From NCBI RefSeq assembly GCF_019795155.1, contig NZ_JAILYN010000024.1:1-64000 (forward strand): a stretch of DNA of 64,000 nucleotides, given 5' to 3'. Position numbers and translations under genes: made by a program. The DNA is from Marinobacterium arenosum (lineage in GTDB: Bacteria > Pseudomonadota > Gammaproteobacteria > Pseudomonadales > Balneatricaceae). Position 1 is the stretch's first letter; each line of letters starts with the position of its first letter. This document shows positions 55,729 to 63,618 of the stretch, one piece after another. The notes under the pieces were generated by a model, which was not told the origin of the DNA, did not search any database, and was given only the letters and a program-made list of their open reading frames with translations.

Positions 55729-56585
55729 ACCAGTACCTCGCGGATCTCGCGCAGTCGCAATGCGCTGTCGTCGATATCCTCCTGCGCGGCGCAGGCCACC
55801 GCCGGCACGTCGACCACCTCCAGAGTGTCGAGGATCAGCTGATCGGTGGAGTTGTAGTACTGCACCCGCCAGAGCGCAGGCACCCGGGTACTGGTGATCC
55901 GGCAGTTGCCGTAGCCGCGTGACAGGATGGTGACCGGGCCGGCGCCCAGCTTTTCATCGAGAAACTGATGATCGTTCGGCGAGAACGGCAGCAGCGACAG
56001 GTTAACCACATGGGGCGGCCGGCCGGGCCGGTAGTTCTGCGTGTGCTCGGCCAGCTCGGTCAATACCGCCGGCGCGTTGAGCAGATCGCCGGCCAGCTCC
56101 TGCCCGCACAAGGTCAACGGCTGGCAGCCATGAAAGGCAGCGCTGCGCACCCGCGCCGGAATGTCAGCCACCTCGATGGTCTCGTTTTGACTGTCGCCGT
56201 CGTCGGACAGCGTGCGCAGCCGCCAGACGCCGGCCAGCACCGTCTCCTGCGCCAGAATACGCGGCTCGCCCTCGAACACCAGGCTGACCTCACCCTCGCC
56301 AAGAATCTGGTTCAGCAGATCCTGGTCTTCCAGCGGCAGCTGGCCCATCGGCAGGCTCAGCGCGCCCAGCCCGACCCGATAGCCGTCAAGCAGGTGCTGC
56401 AATTTGTCGAGCAACGCCACCGCCTGCGGGCACTGGGCCGCCTGCTCCGCCTCCGGCAGCACCGGCATATCGTAGCTGGCCATCTCGCTCGGCATCGGCA
56501 GGTAGTCAAGCACCCGCTCGTCGTCGGATTCCGGCCGGCTACCCGGCCCCAGCGGTATATTGATCAGCGGGATATCAGACGGCAT
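55725..56585 (-). CDS. hupH: Hydrogenase expression/formation protein HupH/HyaF
   Basis: 286 residues. HyaF-type: N-terminal IPLINIPLGPGSRPE, middle NQILGEGEVSLVFEG, C-terminal RPPHVVNLSLLPFSPNDHQF, ILSRGYGNCRITST, WRVQYYNSTDQLILDTLEVV. It aids maturation of the small subunit. 8 bp after hupG. Confidence 0.93.
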   Translation of the reverse strand: MPSDIPLINIPLGPGSRPESDDERVLDYLPMPSEMASYDMPVLPEAEQAAQCPQAVALLDKLQHLLDGYRVGLGALSLPMGQLPLEDQDLLNQILGEGEVSLVFEGEPRILAQETVLAGVWRLRTLSDDGDSQNETIEVADIPARVRSAAFHGCQPLTLCGQELAGDLLNAPAVLTELAEHTQNYRPGRPPHVVNLSLLPFSPNDHQFLDEKLGAGPVTILSRGYGNCRITSTRVPALWRVQYYNSTDQLILDTLEVVDVPAVACAAQEDIDDSALRLREIREVLV

Positions 56586-56593
56586 GACTCACC

Positions 56594-57043
56594 TCAATGA
56601 CCGCAGCCCGGCGCACCAACGCCGTTCGGGCCTGTATTGTTGACGACGACCGGAATACCGATGCCGGGGTTGCGGCTTGGCTCAAGCGCCAGCATGCGAT
56701 CGATCTCGCTCAGGTAGTCATCCCAGTTCTGCACCCGGCTGATCTGGCCCAGGTAGCGGCCCTGTTTCAGCAATACCAGGGTCGGCCACTGCTGGAAGTT
56801 GTAACGCCCCTGCAGCGCTTTCTCGGCACTGCGGGCGATCACCGCCACCGACAGTTGCGGAAACGCCTTGACCAGCTCCGGCAGGATCACCGCCAGGTCG
56901 TTGGATTCCGGAAAGCGCGCCGGCGCCTCGCTAAAGAACAGCAGACTGTAGGGCTGGCGCTCGACGAAACCGTCGAAGCTGTCGCCATCCAGCAGCGGGT
57001 AACCGTAGTCGTCGACCAACCGGTCGATTAACGGGGAGGACAT
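56594..57043 (-). CDS. hupG: Thioredoxin-like hydrogenase chaperone HupG/HyaE
   Basis: 149 residues from ATG 57043 (a GTG 9 bases upstream is possible). HyaE fold without the thioredoxin CxxC: YSLLFFSEAPARFPESNDLA, VAVIARSAEKALQGRYNF, WPTLVLLKQGRYLGQISR. C-terminal extension GNNTG-like, ending APGCGH. Thought to bind the Tat-dependent small subunit before export. Confidence 0.9.
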   Translation of the reverse strand: MSSPLIDRLVDDYGYPLLDGDSFDGFVERQPYSLLFFSEAPARFPESNDLAVILPELVKAFPQLSVAVIARSAEKALQGRYNFQQWPTLVLLKQGRYLGQISRVQNWDDYLSEIDRMLALEPSRNPGIGIPVVVNNTGPNGVGAPGCGH

Positions 57044-57059
57044 AACACTCACTCTCGCT

Positions 57060-57101
57060 TTTTTAATAATGTCTTTTTAATAATGTCTTTCTAATAATTT
57101 C
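57060..57101. repeat. Three 14-bp AT-rich tandem repeats
   Basis: TTTTTAATAATGTC twice, then TTTCTAATAATTTC, in the hupF-hupG gap. GC is far below that of the operon. On the coding strand it reads as A/T-rich GACATTATTAAAAA units just ahead of the hupG start. Confidence 0.9.
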
Positions 57102-57123
57102 GTTTTTTCAAAATGCCGGGGGC

Positions 57124-57453
57124 TTACTTGGCATTCGGCGATATCTGTTCGGCCAGATGGGGCGGCAACTCCGGCTCGCGCTTGAGCAGATCGGAGAACA
57201 GACTGTCCAGCAGCGCACCTTCGTCAGCTCGACCATCGGCGACCGCTTTCATCGCCAGCAGCGCCTGACGCACTTGGCGGGCACGCTGCTCGCTGAGCAC
57301 CTCACGGGCCGCGCCGAGAAACACCAGCAGCCAGCTGCCAGCCGGCTGTGGCCCGACCAGCGCGGTATCCACCCGCTGCTGCACGCCGCCGTTATCGCAC
57401 AGCGCGAAACCGGGGTGACTCTCGATCACCTGCATCGGAATGCCGATACACAT
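57124..57453 (-). CDS. hupF: HypC/HupF family chaperone
   Basis: 109 residues. Starts MCIGIPMQVIES with essential C2, then CDNGGVQQRVDTALVG and GSWLLVFLGAAREVLS. Longer C-terminal tail than HypC. HupF stabilises the large subunit, including under oxygen. Second HypC-type protein in the window beside hypC. Confidence 0.92.
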   Translation of the reverse strand: MCIGIPMQVIESHPGFALCDNGGVQQRVDTALVGPQPAGSWLLVFLGAAREVLSEQRARQVRQALLAMKAVADGRADEGALLDSLFSDLLKREPELPPHLAEQISPNAK

Positions 57454-57457
57454 CGCC

Positions 57458-58084
57458 TCACTCCTGCTCGAAGCGCCGGTTCAACACCCGCGCATCGCCG
57501 ATCCGGCAGGCCTCGACCTCCGCCGGCCGGCCCTCTTCATAGCGCTGCAGGGTCAGTTCATCGGGCGCCAGGTCGGTGGTGACCAGCGGGGTTTCCCGCC
57601 GTTGCGGCTTCACGCCGAAGCCGGCCAGGTAATCCAGCGCCAGCTGTACCGCCGACTCGAGCTGGGCCCGTACCGGCTCGCGCAGGCTGCCGCCGAAGTC
57701 CTCCAGCTCGACCGGTTGCACGCCGATCAACAGCAACTTCTGCGGGTAGGAACCGGTGAACTCGGCCATCGCCAGCACCTCCTGAAAACCGGTCTGGTGC
57801 AGGCTCATCCGCTTGGCGCCCATGAACTTCGGCACCTGGTCATCGTGAATCAGCTTCAGGGTGCCGGGCACCAGGCCGTAGTCGATCGCATCGAACACCA
57901 CCAGGATGTCGGCCTGCTGCACATGCTGCACCAGGTAGATCCCCTGGGTACCGCCATCCATCAGCCGGACGTTGTCGTCGAACCGGTAATAGCGGTTCAG
58001 CTGCTCGACGGCGCGCACACCGAAGCCCTCATCCGCCCAGAGGATGTTGCCGATACCGAGGATCAGAACGTTTTTTTGCGCCAT
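57458..58084 (-). CDS. hupD: Hydrogenase maturation endopeptidase HupD/HyaD
   Basis: 208 residues. Cleaves the C-terminal peptide of the large subunit after nickel insertion. Motifs: LILGIGNILWADEGFGVRAV (nickel-sensing E), VVFDAIDYG (D) and MSLHQTGFQEVLA (H). C-terminus about 30 residues longer than typical. First gene of the 14-gene run; the usual hupSLC structural genes are not upstream. Confidence 0.95.
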   Translation of the reverse strand: MAQKNVLILGIGNILWADEGFGVRAVEQLNRYYRFDDNVRLMDGGTQGIYLVQHVQQADILVVFDAIDYGLVPGTLKLIHDDQVPKFMGAKRMSLHQTGFQEVLAMAEFTGSYPQKLLLIGVQPVELEDFGGSLREPVRAQLESAVQLALDYLAGFGVKPQRRETPLVTTDLAPDELTLQRYEEGRPAEVEACRIGDARVLNRRFEQE

Positions 58085-58342
58085 TGCCCGCTCCTGTCAG
58101 CGAAACCTGTTGTCAGCAAAACCTGAATTGACGGTTTCATTACAAGGAGCGTGCCAACAGGACGAGGAAAGCTGAAAGCCCGAGATGGCGGCTGTTACGG
58201 CAGGGGTTACAGGAATCCGAGAGACGGGAAGTGAAAAGTTGGTTTTCGATAGCCCCAAACACCGGAAGAGCAGTTTCCATCCGGAGTGTGGCGACAGCCT
58301 ACAAAGGCTCGCCTGCGGGACATATCCGGGCTGGGCAGGCGG
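58085..58342 (-). other. Leader region of the hup/hyp operon
   Basis: About 258 bp between pnuC-like gene end and hupD. Contains the sigma-54-type site and repeated text around the hupD start (cagcgaaacctg, cagcaaaacctg). HupR and IHF sites are expected farther upstream but none is certain. Confidence 0.5.
58141..58156 (-). promoter_or_regulatory. Sigma-54-type promoter of the hup/hyp operon
   Basis: On the minus strand TGGCACG CTCC TTGTA: a perfect -24 box, correct spacing and a near-consensus -12 box (TTGT in place of TTGC). It lies 57 bp before hupD and points into the operon, which itself encodes the sigma-54 activator HupR. Confidence 0.7.
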
Positions 58343-58999
58343 TTAAGCCTGAGCGGTCGCCCTGTGGGCGGCGGGTCGGCTGAAGCCAACCCTGGCCGCC
58401 TGGCGGTATTCGCGGTACCAGCGGATAAAGCCGAACACCACGATCAGCTCATAGAGGCAGAACAGCCCGGCGGTCAACAGCAGACCGCGGTCCAGATAGA
58501 GGTAGATCGACAGGCCGTCGATCACCAGCCAGTAGAGCCAGTTCTCGAGGATCTTGCGGGTCACCATGTAGGTGGTCAATACCGCGCCCCAGGTGGTGAA
58601 GGAGTCCAGGTAGGGCAGCGCGGCGGAGGTATTGCCCGCCAGCAAGCCTCCGGAGATCAACGTCAGCAGCAGTACGCCGGCGATCGCCAGCAGGTGGCGC
58701 GACAGCGACCAGCGGCTGATCGACAGCGGCTCGTTCCGCCCCGTATCGCCGTTGCGCCACTGATACCAGCCGTACAGCGCCATCGCCAGGTAATAGACCT
58801 GCAATGCCGATTCCATCAGCAGGCTGGCATCCCAGAACAGCACCGTGAAGATCGCCGTGCTGACGAAGGCGGCGTACCAGCAGAGGTTGTTCTGCCGCAT
58901 CGCCAGCAGCAGGTAGGCCAGCGACAGCAGCACCGCCACCAGCTCCCAGCCGGACATCGCCTGCCAGCCGGCCAGCAGGGTCTGCTGCCAGTCGCTCAC
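58343..58999 (-). CDS. pnuT: PnuC-family transporter, probable thiamine transporter (PnuT)
   Basis: 218 residues, about seven membrane helices. PnuC features: WELVAVLLSLAYLLLAMRQN, WYAAFVSTAIFTVLFW, TTWGAVLTTYMVTRKILENW (WAS/T-x2-TxLMxRK-like) and LYWLVIDGLSIYLYLDRGL. As the last gene of a TPP-riboswitch operon it probably carries thiamine rather than nicotinamide riboside. The tail (ARVGFSRPAAHRATAQA) is encoded by a REP-like sequence. Confidence 0.85.
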   Translation of the reverse strand: MSDWQQTLLAGWQAMSGWELVAVLLSLAYLLLAMRQNNLCWYAAFVSTAIFTVLFWDASLLMESALQVYYLAMALYGWYQWRNGDTGRNEPLSISRWSLSRHLLAIAGVLLLTLISGGLLAGNTSAALPYLDSFTTWGAVLTTYMVTRKILENWLYWLVIDGLSIYLYLDRGLLLTAGLFCLYELIVVFGFIRWYREYRQAARVGFSRPAAHRATAQA

Positions 59000-59250
59000 G
59001 CCAGCTCCCGCACGTCACCGGCGATGAACTTGGCGACGAACACCGCCCGGCCATGCCGGGCGAACGAGCGGCGCATCTCGACGTCCAGAATCTCCATCAC
59101 CCGCTCGTAGTCGCCGTACAGCTGGGTGCTCATCGAGTTGGTCACCACCTGGATATCGTCGTACTGGTGAAACGCCTGAATCACCTCTTCGATCGGCGGA
59201 ATGAAGTCGTCCGCCAGCGGGTACAGGCTGATCTCTACGCTCAATTTCAT
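58996..59250 (-). CDS. YkoF-like thiamine/HMP-binding protein
   Basis: 84 residues. MKLSVEISLYPLADDFIPPI and VVTNSMSTQLYGDYERVMEI fit the ferredoxin-like thiamine-binding family (YKOF/thiamine_BP). No signal peptide, so cytoplasmic. Overlaps the transporter start by 4 bp (ATGA). Likely binds thiamine or a precursor after uptake. Confidence 0.82.
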   Translation of the reverse strand: MKLSVEISLYPLADDFIPPIEEVIQAFHQYDDIQVVTNSMSTQLYGDYERVMEILDVEMRRSFARHGRAVFVAKFIAGDVRELA

Positions 59251-59386
59251 GGTGCCTTTCCTTCTGATCTGGTGGGCGTTGCGGCCCCGACAAAGCCCCT
59301 GCAGGGCGAACTCGGTGTGCCCCTTTGGGTATCAGTGTGCCACCGCCGCCGGTGGTTCTTTCTCGGGTGGAGTGCTTCGCACTCCT

Positions 59387-59453
59387 GGTCGGCTAAAGCC
59401 AACCCTACAAACTCCTGGCCGGCTAAACCTGCCCGGCCGGAGCCGACCCTACA
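59387..59453. repeat. Two REP-like palindromes
   Basis: GTCGGCTAAAGCCAACCCTA-type at 59387-59409 and a longer GGCCGGCT...GGCCGG form ending CCGACCCTACA at 59417-59453. They lie in the 256-bp gap between the TonB receptor and the thiamine-binding gene. Confidence 0.65.
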
Positions 59454-59506
59454 GGGGTGCCACTCGGGGCGCCTAAGCGCCGCAGGCGGCTTGTGCAAAA
59501 CAACGG

Positions 59507-61579
59507 TTAGAACATCAGCTTAGCCGTCACCCCGATCAGGCGCGGATCGCCGAACTGGTAGTAAGGTTCGGTGACGTAGTCCTTGCGCGGGTCGTTGCCG
59601 AAGCTGCCGAAGCCGCGCACGTAGTAGTCCTCGTCGGTCAGGTTGCGGCCCCACAGGCTGAGCTCCCAGTCCGGCGTACGGTAACCGATGCGGGCGTTGA
59701 GCAGCTCGTAGGCGTCGGACTCGGCATTATGACGGTCGGAGAAGTAGAACTCGTCCTTGCCCTCCAGATCGACCCGTGCGTACCAGCCGTTGCCGTAGTC
59801 GTAGTGGGCGCCGATCAGGAACTGGTAGTTCGGTGCATGGGCCTGCTGGCGGCCATCCCAGCTAGCGCCCTCCTCCTGCAGATCGGTCTGCAGCCAGCCG
59901 AGCGCGCCGAACAGGGTCAGCTGGCTGTTGACCGCCAGGTTGGCTTCCAGCTCGATGCCGTAGTTGGTGCCTTCGGAGGAGTTGTCGATGAAGTCGATGA
60001 ACTCGCTGCTGCCGTCGTCGCGGGTCACCACCCGCGACCCCTTGATCTGCACGTCCCGGCGCTGCTGGTAGAACAGCGCCAGCTGGGTCTGCAGCCGGTT
60101 ATCCAACCAGCTGCCCTTGACGCCGGTCTCGTAGTTCCACATGTATTCGGTGTCGTAGGTGCGCAGCGCCTCCGGCAGGGTGCCGTCGGAGTTGAAGCCG
60201 CCGGCCTTGTAGCCACGCGAGATCAGGCCGTACAGGATGGTGTCATCGTTGAGCATGTAGTCCAGCGCAACCCGGCCACCCCACAGGGTTTCGCTCGGAT
60301 CGGAACTGACCCCGTCGCTGTCGCGGTAGTCGGCGTCCCAGCGCTCCACCCGCAGCCCGGTGGTCAGCGTCCAATCGTCGGACAACCAGGTTTCCAGCTG
60401 GCCGTACAGCGCGGTGCGGGTGCTGTCGAACTTGCTGGTGAAATCCTCCGCGTTGAAGGTGTACTCGCGGGTCAGGTCGACCGACTGGTCGTTGAGGTAG
60501 ACGCCGGCCACCCACTGGGTGGTGCCGTTGAAGATCTCGGCGCCCGGTCGCGACACCAGCCGAATCTCGCCGGTGGCGGTCTGGCGGTCGCGGATGTAGT
60601 TGTCGGTCGAGCTGTAGCCGAACGGGTGGAAACCGTCGAAGGTCCAGTCCTCGTCGTAACCGTACTCCAGGTCGGAGTCGGCGAAGCTCAGCGAGGTCTC
60701 CACCAGAAAGCTGTCGTTACCGCTCCAGCTGGAGGCGAACGCCAGCGCGGCGGTCTCCTGGCGGTCGTGGCCCGGCTCGTCGGACAGGGTGTGGCGGGTG
60801 TTATCCAGCGAGAAGGCGTCGTAGCCATTGTCGATATCCACCAGCAGCGCGGTCAGGTCGATGGTCAGGTCTTCGCTGGCCTCGATCCGCAGCTTGCCGC
60901 GCAGGGTCTGCTCATCGCGGTCGTTGGTGTCGTCGCGATCCAGGAAGTCGTTGCTGATGTAGCCGTCGCTGCCGTAGCTCTGCAGTGCCAGCCGGTAGCC
61001 GACCCGATCACTGATCGGCCCACTGAGCACACCCTTGACGCTGTAAGTGTCGTAGTTACCCAGCGTGGTTTCGATGCTGCCGGTGCGGTAGTCGGTCGGG
61101 TCGTTGCTTTTGATGTTGATCAGCCCGGCCAGCGCATTGGCGCCGAACAGGGTACCCTGAGGGCCGCGAAACACCTCGACCTGCTGCACATCCAGCAGGG
61201 TCGCGCCGCTACCGATGCCGCTCATGTCGATACCATCCACCAGCACCCCGACCGACGGATTGAGCGGCTCTACGAACTGGCTGCGCTCGCCGATACCGCG
61301 AATCTGGTAGAACCGCGCCCGCGACGAGCCGCCGGCGAAGTTGACGTTCGGCGCCAGGCCGAGTACATCCTCCAGATGCTCGGCACCGCGAGCGTTGATC
61401 GTCTGCTGATCGATCACGCTGATGCTGTTGGGGATCTCCTGCAGCTCCGCTTCGCGGAACTCGCCGGTCACCACCACCGCCGTCATCTCAGTGACATCGC
61501 TGTCGCTCGGTTGCTGGGCAAACGCCCCCTGTGCCATCAGCATCGCACCGGCCAGGGTAGTCAATCGAAAGGTCTTCAC
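59507..61579 (-). CDS. TonB-dependent receptor, probable thiamine uptake
   Basis: 690 residues from a GTG at 61579 with GGAG ahead; translation starts (M)KTFRLTTLAGAMLMAQ, a signal peptide cut near AFAQQ. Plug about 45-155 (VTGEFREAELQEIPNSISVI, RFYQIRGIGER, VFRGPQGTLFGANALAGLIN), barrel to the end with final F in VTAKLMF. Its leader holds a TPP riboswitch, and thiamine-binding and PnuC-type genes follow, so thiamine or a derivative is the likely ligand. Confidence 0.9.
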   Translation of the reverse strand: MKTFRLTTLAGAMLMAQGAFAQQPSDSDVTEMTAVVVTGEFREAELQEIPNSISVIDQQTINARGAEHLEDVLGLAPNVNFAGGSSRARFYQIRGIGERSQFVEPLNPSVGVLVDGIDMSGIGSGATLLDVQQVEVFRGPQGTLFGANALAGLINIKSNDPTDYRTGSIETTLGNYDTYSVKGVLSGPISDRVGYRLALQSYGSDGYISNDFLDRDDTNDRDEQTLRGKLRIEASEDLTIDLTALLVDIDNGYDAFSLDNTRHTLSDEPGHDRQETAALAFASSWSGNDSFLVETSLSFADSDLEYGYDEDWTFDGFHPFGYSSTDNYIRDRQTATGEIRLVSRPGAEIFNGTTQWVAGVYLNDQSVDLTREYTFNAEDFTSKFDSTRTALYGQLETWLSDDWTLTTGLRVERWDADYRDSDGVSSDPSETLWGGRVALDYMLNDDTILYGLISRGYKAGGFNSDGTLPEALRTYDTEYMWNYETGVKGSWLDNRLQTQLALFYQQRRDVQIKGSRVVTRDDGSSEFIDFIDNSSEGTNYGIELEANLAVNSQLTLFGALGWLQTDLQEEGASWDGRQQAHAPNYQFLIGAHYDYGNGWYARVDLEGKDEFYFSDRHNAESDAYELLNARIGYRTPDWELSLWGRNLTDEDYYVRGFGSFGNDPRKDYVTEPYYQFGDPRLIGVTAKLMF

Positions 61580-61648
61580 ATCAAGTCTCCGGTCTGGATA
61601 CGCAGAGACCCGGTTGAACGCGGGGAAAATAAGGCGGCGGACTCTCGC

Positions 61649-61760
61649 TCCTATCCCTACGCCGGCATCATCCGGATCAGGTTCAAAGGGTTTGCCGGTC
61701 ACGGCATCTCAGGCCTGCTGCCGACGTTCAAACGCCGTCAACAGTCGCCACCCCTTAGGA
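61649..61760 (-). promoter_or_regulatory. TPP riboswitch (thi box)
   Basis: On the minus strand: P1 TCCTA / TAGGA closes the element; inside are AGGGGTGGC, CTGAGA, then GAACCTGATCCGGATGATGC and GCGTAGGGA, the invariant TPP-binding segments. About 70 bp upstream of the TonB receptor start. TPP should switch the operon off, probably at translation as no terminator stem is clear. Confidence 0.95.
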
Positions 61761-61954
61761 AAAATAGTCGGGCGAATATGTAATAAAAACAGCACCCGAA
61801 ACGGCCGGCATTGTAACGGTTTGCCGGCAGCGGCACTAGCAGTCTCAGGACGATCCGACACCAGTAGAATTTACGAACCACCGATCCGGGCATAAGCTCA
61901 AGGGTGCGGACCACCAGCAACCGCCGGACTCATTAGAGATACGCAGGAGACACC

Positions 61955-62950
61955 ATGGCCAGCACACTGCCACTGCCGGACGTGCTTTACACCGACCAGG
62001 GTCGGGAGCGCCGGGTGGGCATCGAACTGGAGTTGGCCGGGATCGAGCTGCCGACCATCGCCGCCTGCGTGATCCACAGCTACGGCGGTCAGGTTCGGAA
62101 TATCTCCCCCTATGAACTGGAGATCGTCGACAGCGCGCTGGGCTGCTTCCGGGTGGAACTGGATTTCAATTTCCTGAAGCGGCTGGCGAGGGAACAGAAC
62201 GAGGATCTCAGCACCGGCAGCCTGGAGCTGCTGGTGACCGATGCCCTGGCGGAGATGGCCAAGAACCTGGTGCCGTTCGAACTGATCAGCCCGCCGGTAC
62301 CGATTTCGCAAATAGGCCGGCTGGAGGAGGTGGTGGTCAAGCTACGCCAGGCCGGCGCCAAGGGCACCTATGATGCGGTCCATTACGCCTTCGGCCTGCA
62401 CTTCAATCCGGAACTGCCAGCGTTGAACAGCGAGACCCTGCTGCGCTACTTCAAGGCTTATCTCTGCCTGCAGGACTGGCTGGAAGAGCGCGAGGATGCC
62501 GCGCTGACCCGCCGCCTGAGCCCCTATATCCAGCCATTTTCCAAAGAGTACTGCCGGCGGGTGCTGCGCGCCGATTACTGGCCCGACCTGGCCCGCTTCA
62601 GCCGCGACTACCTGGCCAACAACCCCAGCCGCAACCGCTCGCTGGACCTGCTGCCGCTGCTGGCCTACCTGGACGAAGCGGCGGTGCGGGCGGCAATCGA
62701 CGACGAGCGGGTCAGCAAGCGCCCCACCCTGCACTACCGGCTGCCCAACTCCGATATCGACAACCCGAACTGGAACCTGGGCCGCGCCTGGTGCGACTGG
62801 CTGCAGGTGGAGGCCCTGGCCAATGACCGCCCTCTGCTGATTGAGGTTTGCGATCATTACCTGGCCCACCTGAACAGCCTGACGCCGGACTGGATAGCCC
62901 CCTGGAAGGAGCAGGTGACCCAGTGGCTAAACCTCCCATCATCGGTGTAA
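61955..62950 (+). CDS. Putative amidoligase (glutamine-synthetase-like fold)
   Basis: 331 residues. RERRVGIELELAGIELPTIA opens like amidoligases of the GS fold (GxExE metal site); later GSLELLVTDA, ELISPPVPISQ, AVHYAFGLHFNPEL (H/N motif) and a C-terminal helical part with DWLQVEALANDRPLL. The family is predicted to join amines to carboxylates with ATP. It overlaps an amidotransferase by 28 bp. GGAG box ahead of ATG. The product is unknown. Confidence 0.85.
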   Translation: MASTLPLPDVLYTDQGRERRVGIELELAGIELPTIAACVIHSYGGQVRNISPYELEIVDSALGCFRVELDFNFLKRLAREQNEDLSTGSLELLVTDALAEMAKNLVPFELISPPVPISQIGRLEEVVVKLRQAGAKGTYDAVHYAFGLHFNPELPALNSETLLRYFKAYLCLQDWLEEREDAALTRRLSPYIQPFSKEYCRRVLRADYWPDLARFSRDYLANNPSRNRSLDLLPLLAYLDEAAVRAAIDDERVSKRPTLHYRLPNSDIDNPNWNLGRAWCDWLQVEALANDRPLLIEVCDHYLAHLNSLTPDWIAPWKEQVTQWLNLPSSV

Positions 62951-63618
62951 CCGGCCCGGACCACACCTTCGCCATCGGTTGGTGGGCCAGTTGGCTGTCG
63001 GTGCGGTTGGCCGGCGGCGCCCCGTTGCGGCTGACCCCCAGCACCTACCTGCTGCACGAGCACGACCAGCTGAACGGGCTGATTATCGGCGGCGGCGACG
63101 ATATCGACCCCGGCCTGTACGGCCACGACGACGGCCGCGCGCCGATCGACCCGGAGCGCGACCGGTTCGAGATCGAGATGATCGAGCACGCACTGCATAC
63201 CCAGCTGCCGATCCTCGGCATCTGTCGCGGCGCCCAGCTGATCAACGTGGTGCTGGGCGGTTCGCTGTTTCCCGATATCCGGTCGATGCGCCAGCGTACC
63301 TCCAACCGGCGCACGCCGCTGCCACGCAAGACCGCCATCGGCACCCAGCGCGGCCAGCTGGATGGGGTGATGCGACAACGGCGCTGGCGGATCAACAGCC
63401 TGCACCACCAGGCGATCGACCAACTTGGCGACGGCCTGATCGTCACCGCCCACGACCTGGACAACTTCGTCCAGGCGGTGGAGTCGACCGACCACCGGCT
63501 GATCATCGGCGTGCAGTGGCACCCCGAGTACCTACCCTACCTGCGCAGCCAACGGCGGCTGTTCCGCCATCTGGTACACTGTGCCCGACTCGCCAAACCG
63601 GAAGCCCTGGATGATTGA
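62923..63618 (+). CDS. Class I glutamine amidotransferase / gamma-glutamyl hydrolase-like
   Basis: 231 residues from GTG 62923 (AGGTG ahead). PuuD-type fold: nucleophile cysteine in ILGICRGAQLINV, H and E in IIGVQWHPEYLP, and GLIIGGGDDIDPGLYG near the N-terminus. It may supply ammonia to the amidoligase or trim gamma-glutamyl groups. Overlaps genes on both sides (28 bp and 8 bp), so the three are co-translated. Confidence 0.88.
   Translation: MAKPPIIGVTGPDHTFAIGWWASWLSVRLAGGAPLRLTPSTYLLHEHDQLNGLIIGGGDDIDPGLYGHDDGRAPIDPERDRFEIEMIEHALHTQLPILGICRGAQLINVVLGGSLFPDIRSMRQRTSNRRTPLPRKTAIGTQRGQLDGVMRQRRWRINSLHHQAIDQLGDGLIVTAHDLDNFVQAVESTDHRLIIGVQWHPEYLPYLRSQRRLFRHLVHCARLAKPEALDD

Noticed and set aside
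59729-61783. 684-codon open frame opposite the TonB receptor
   Set aside because: Crosses the riboswitch and mirrors the receptor; no family match.
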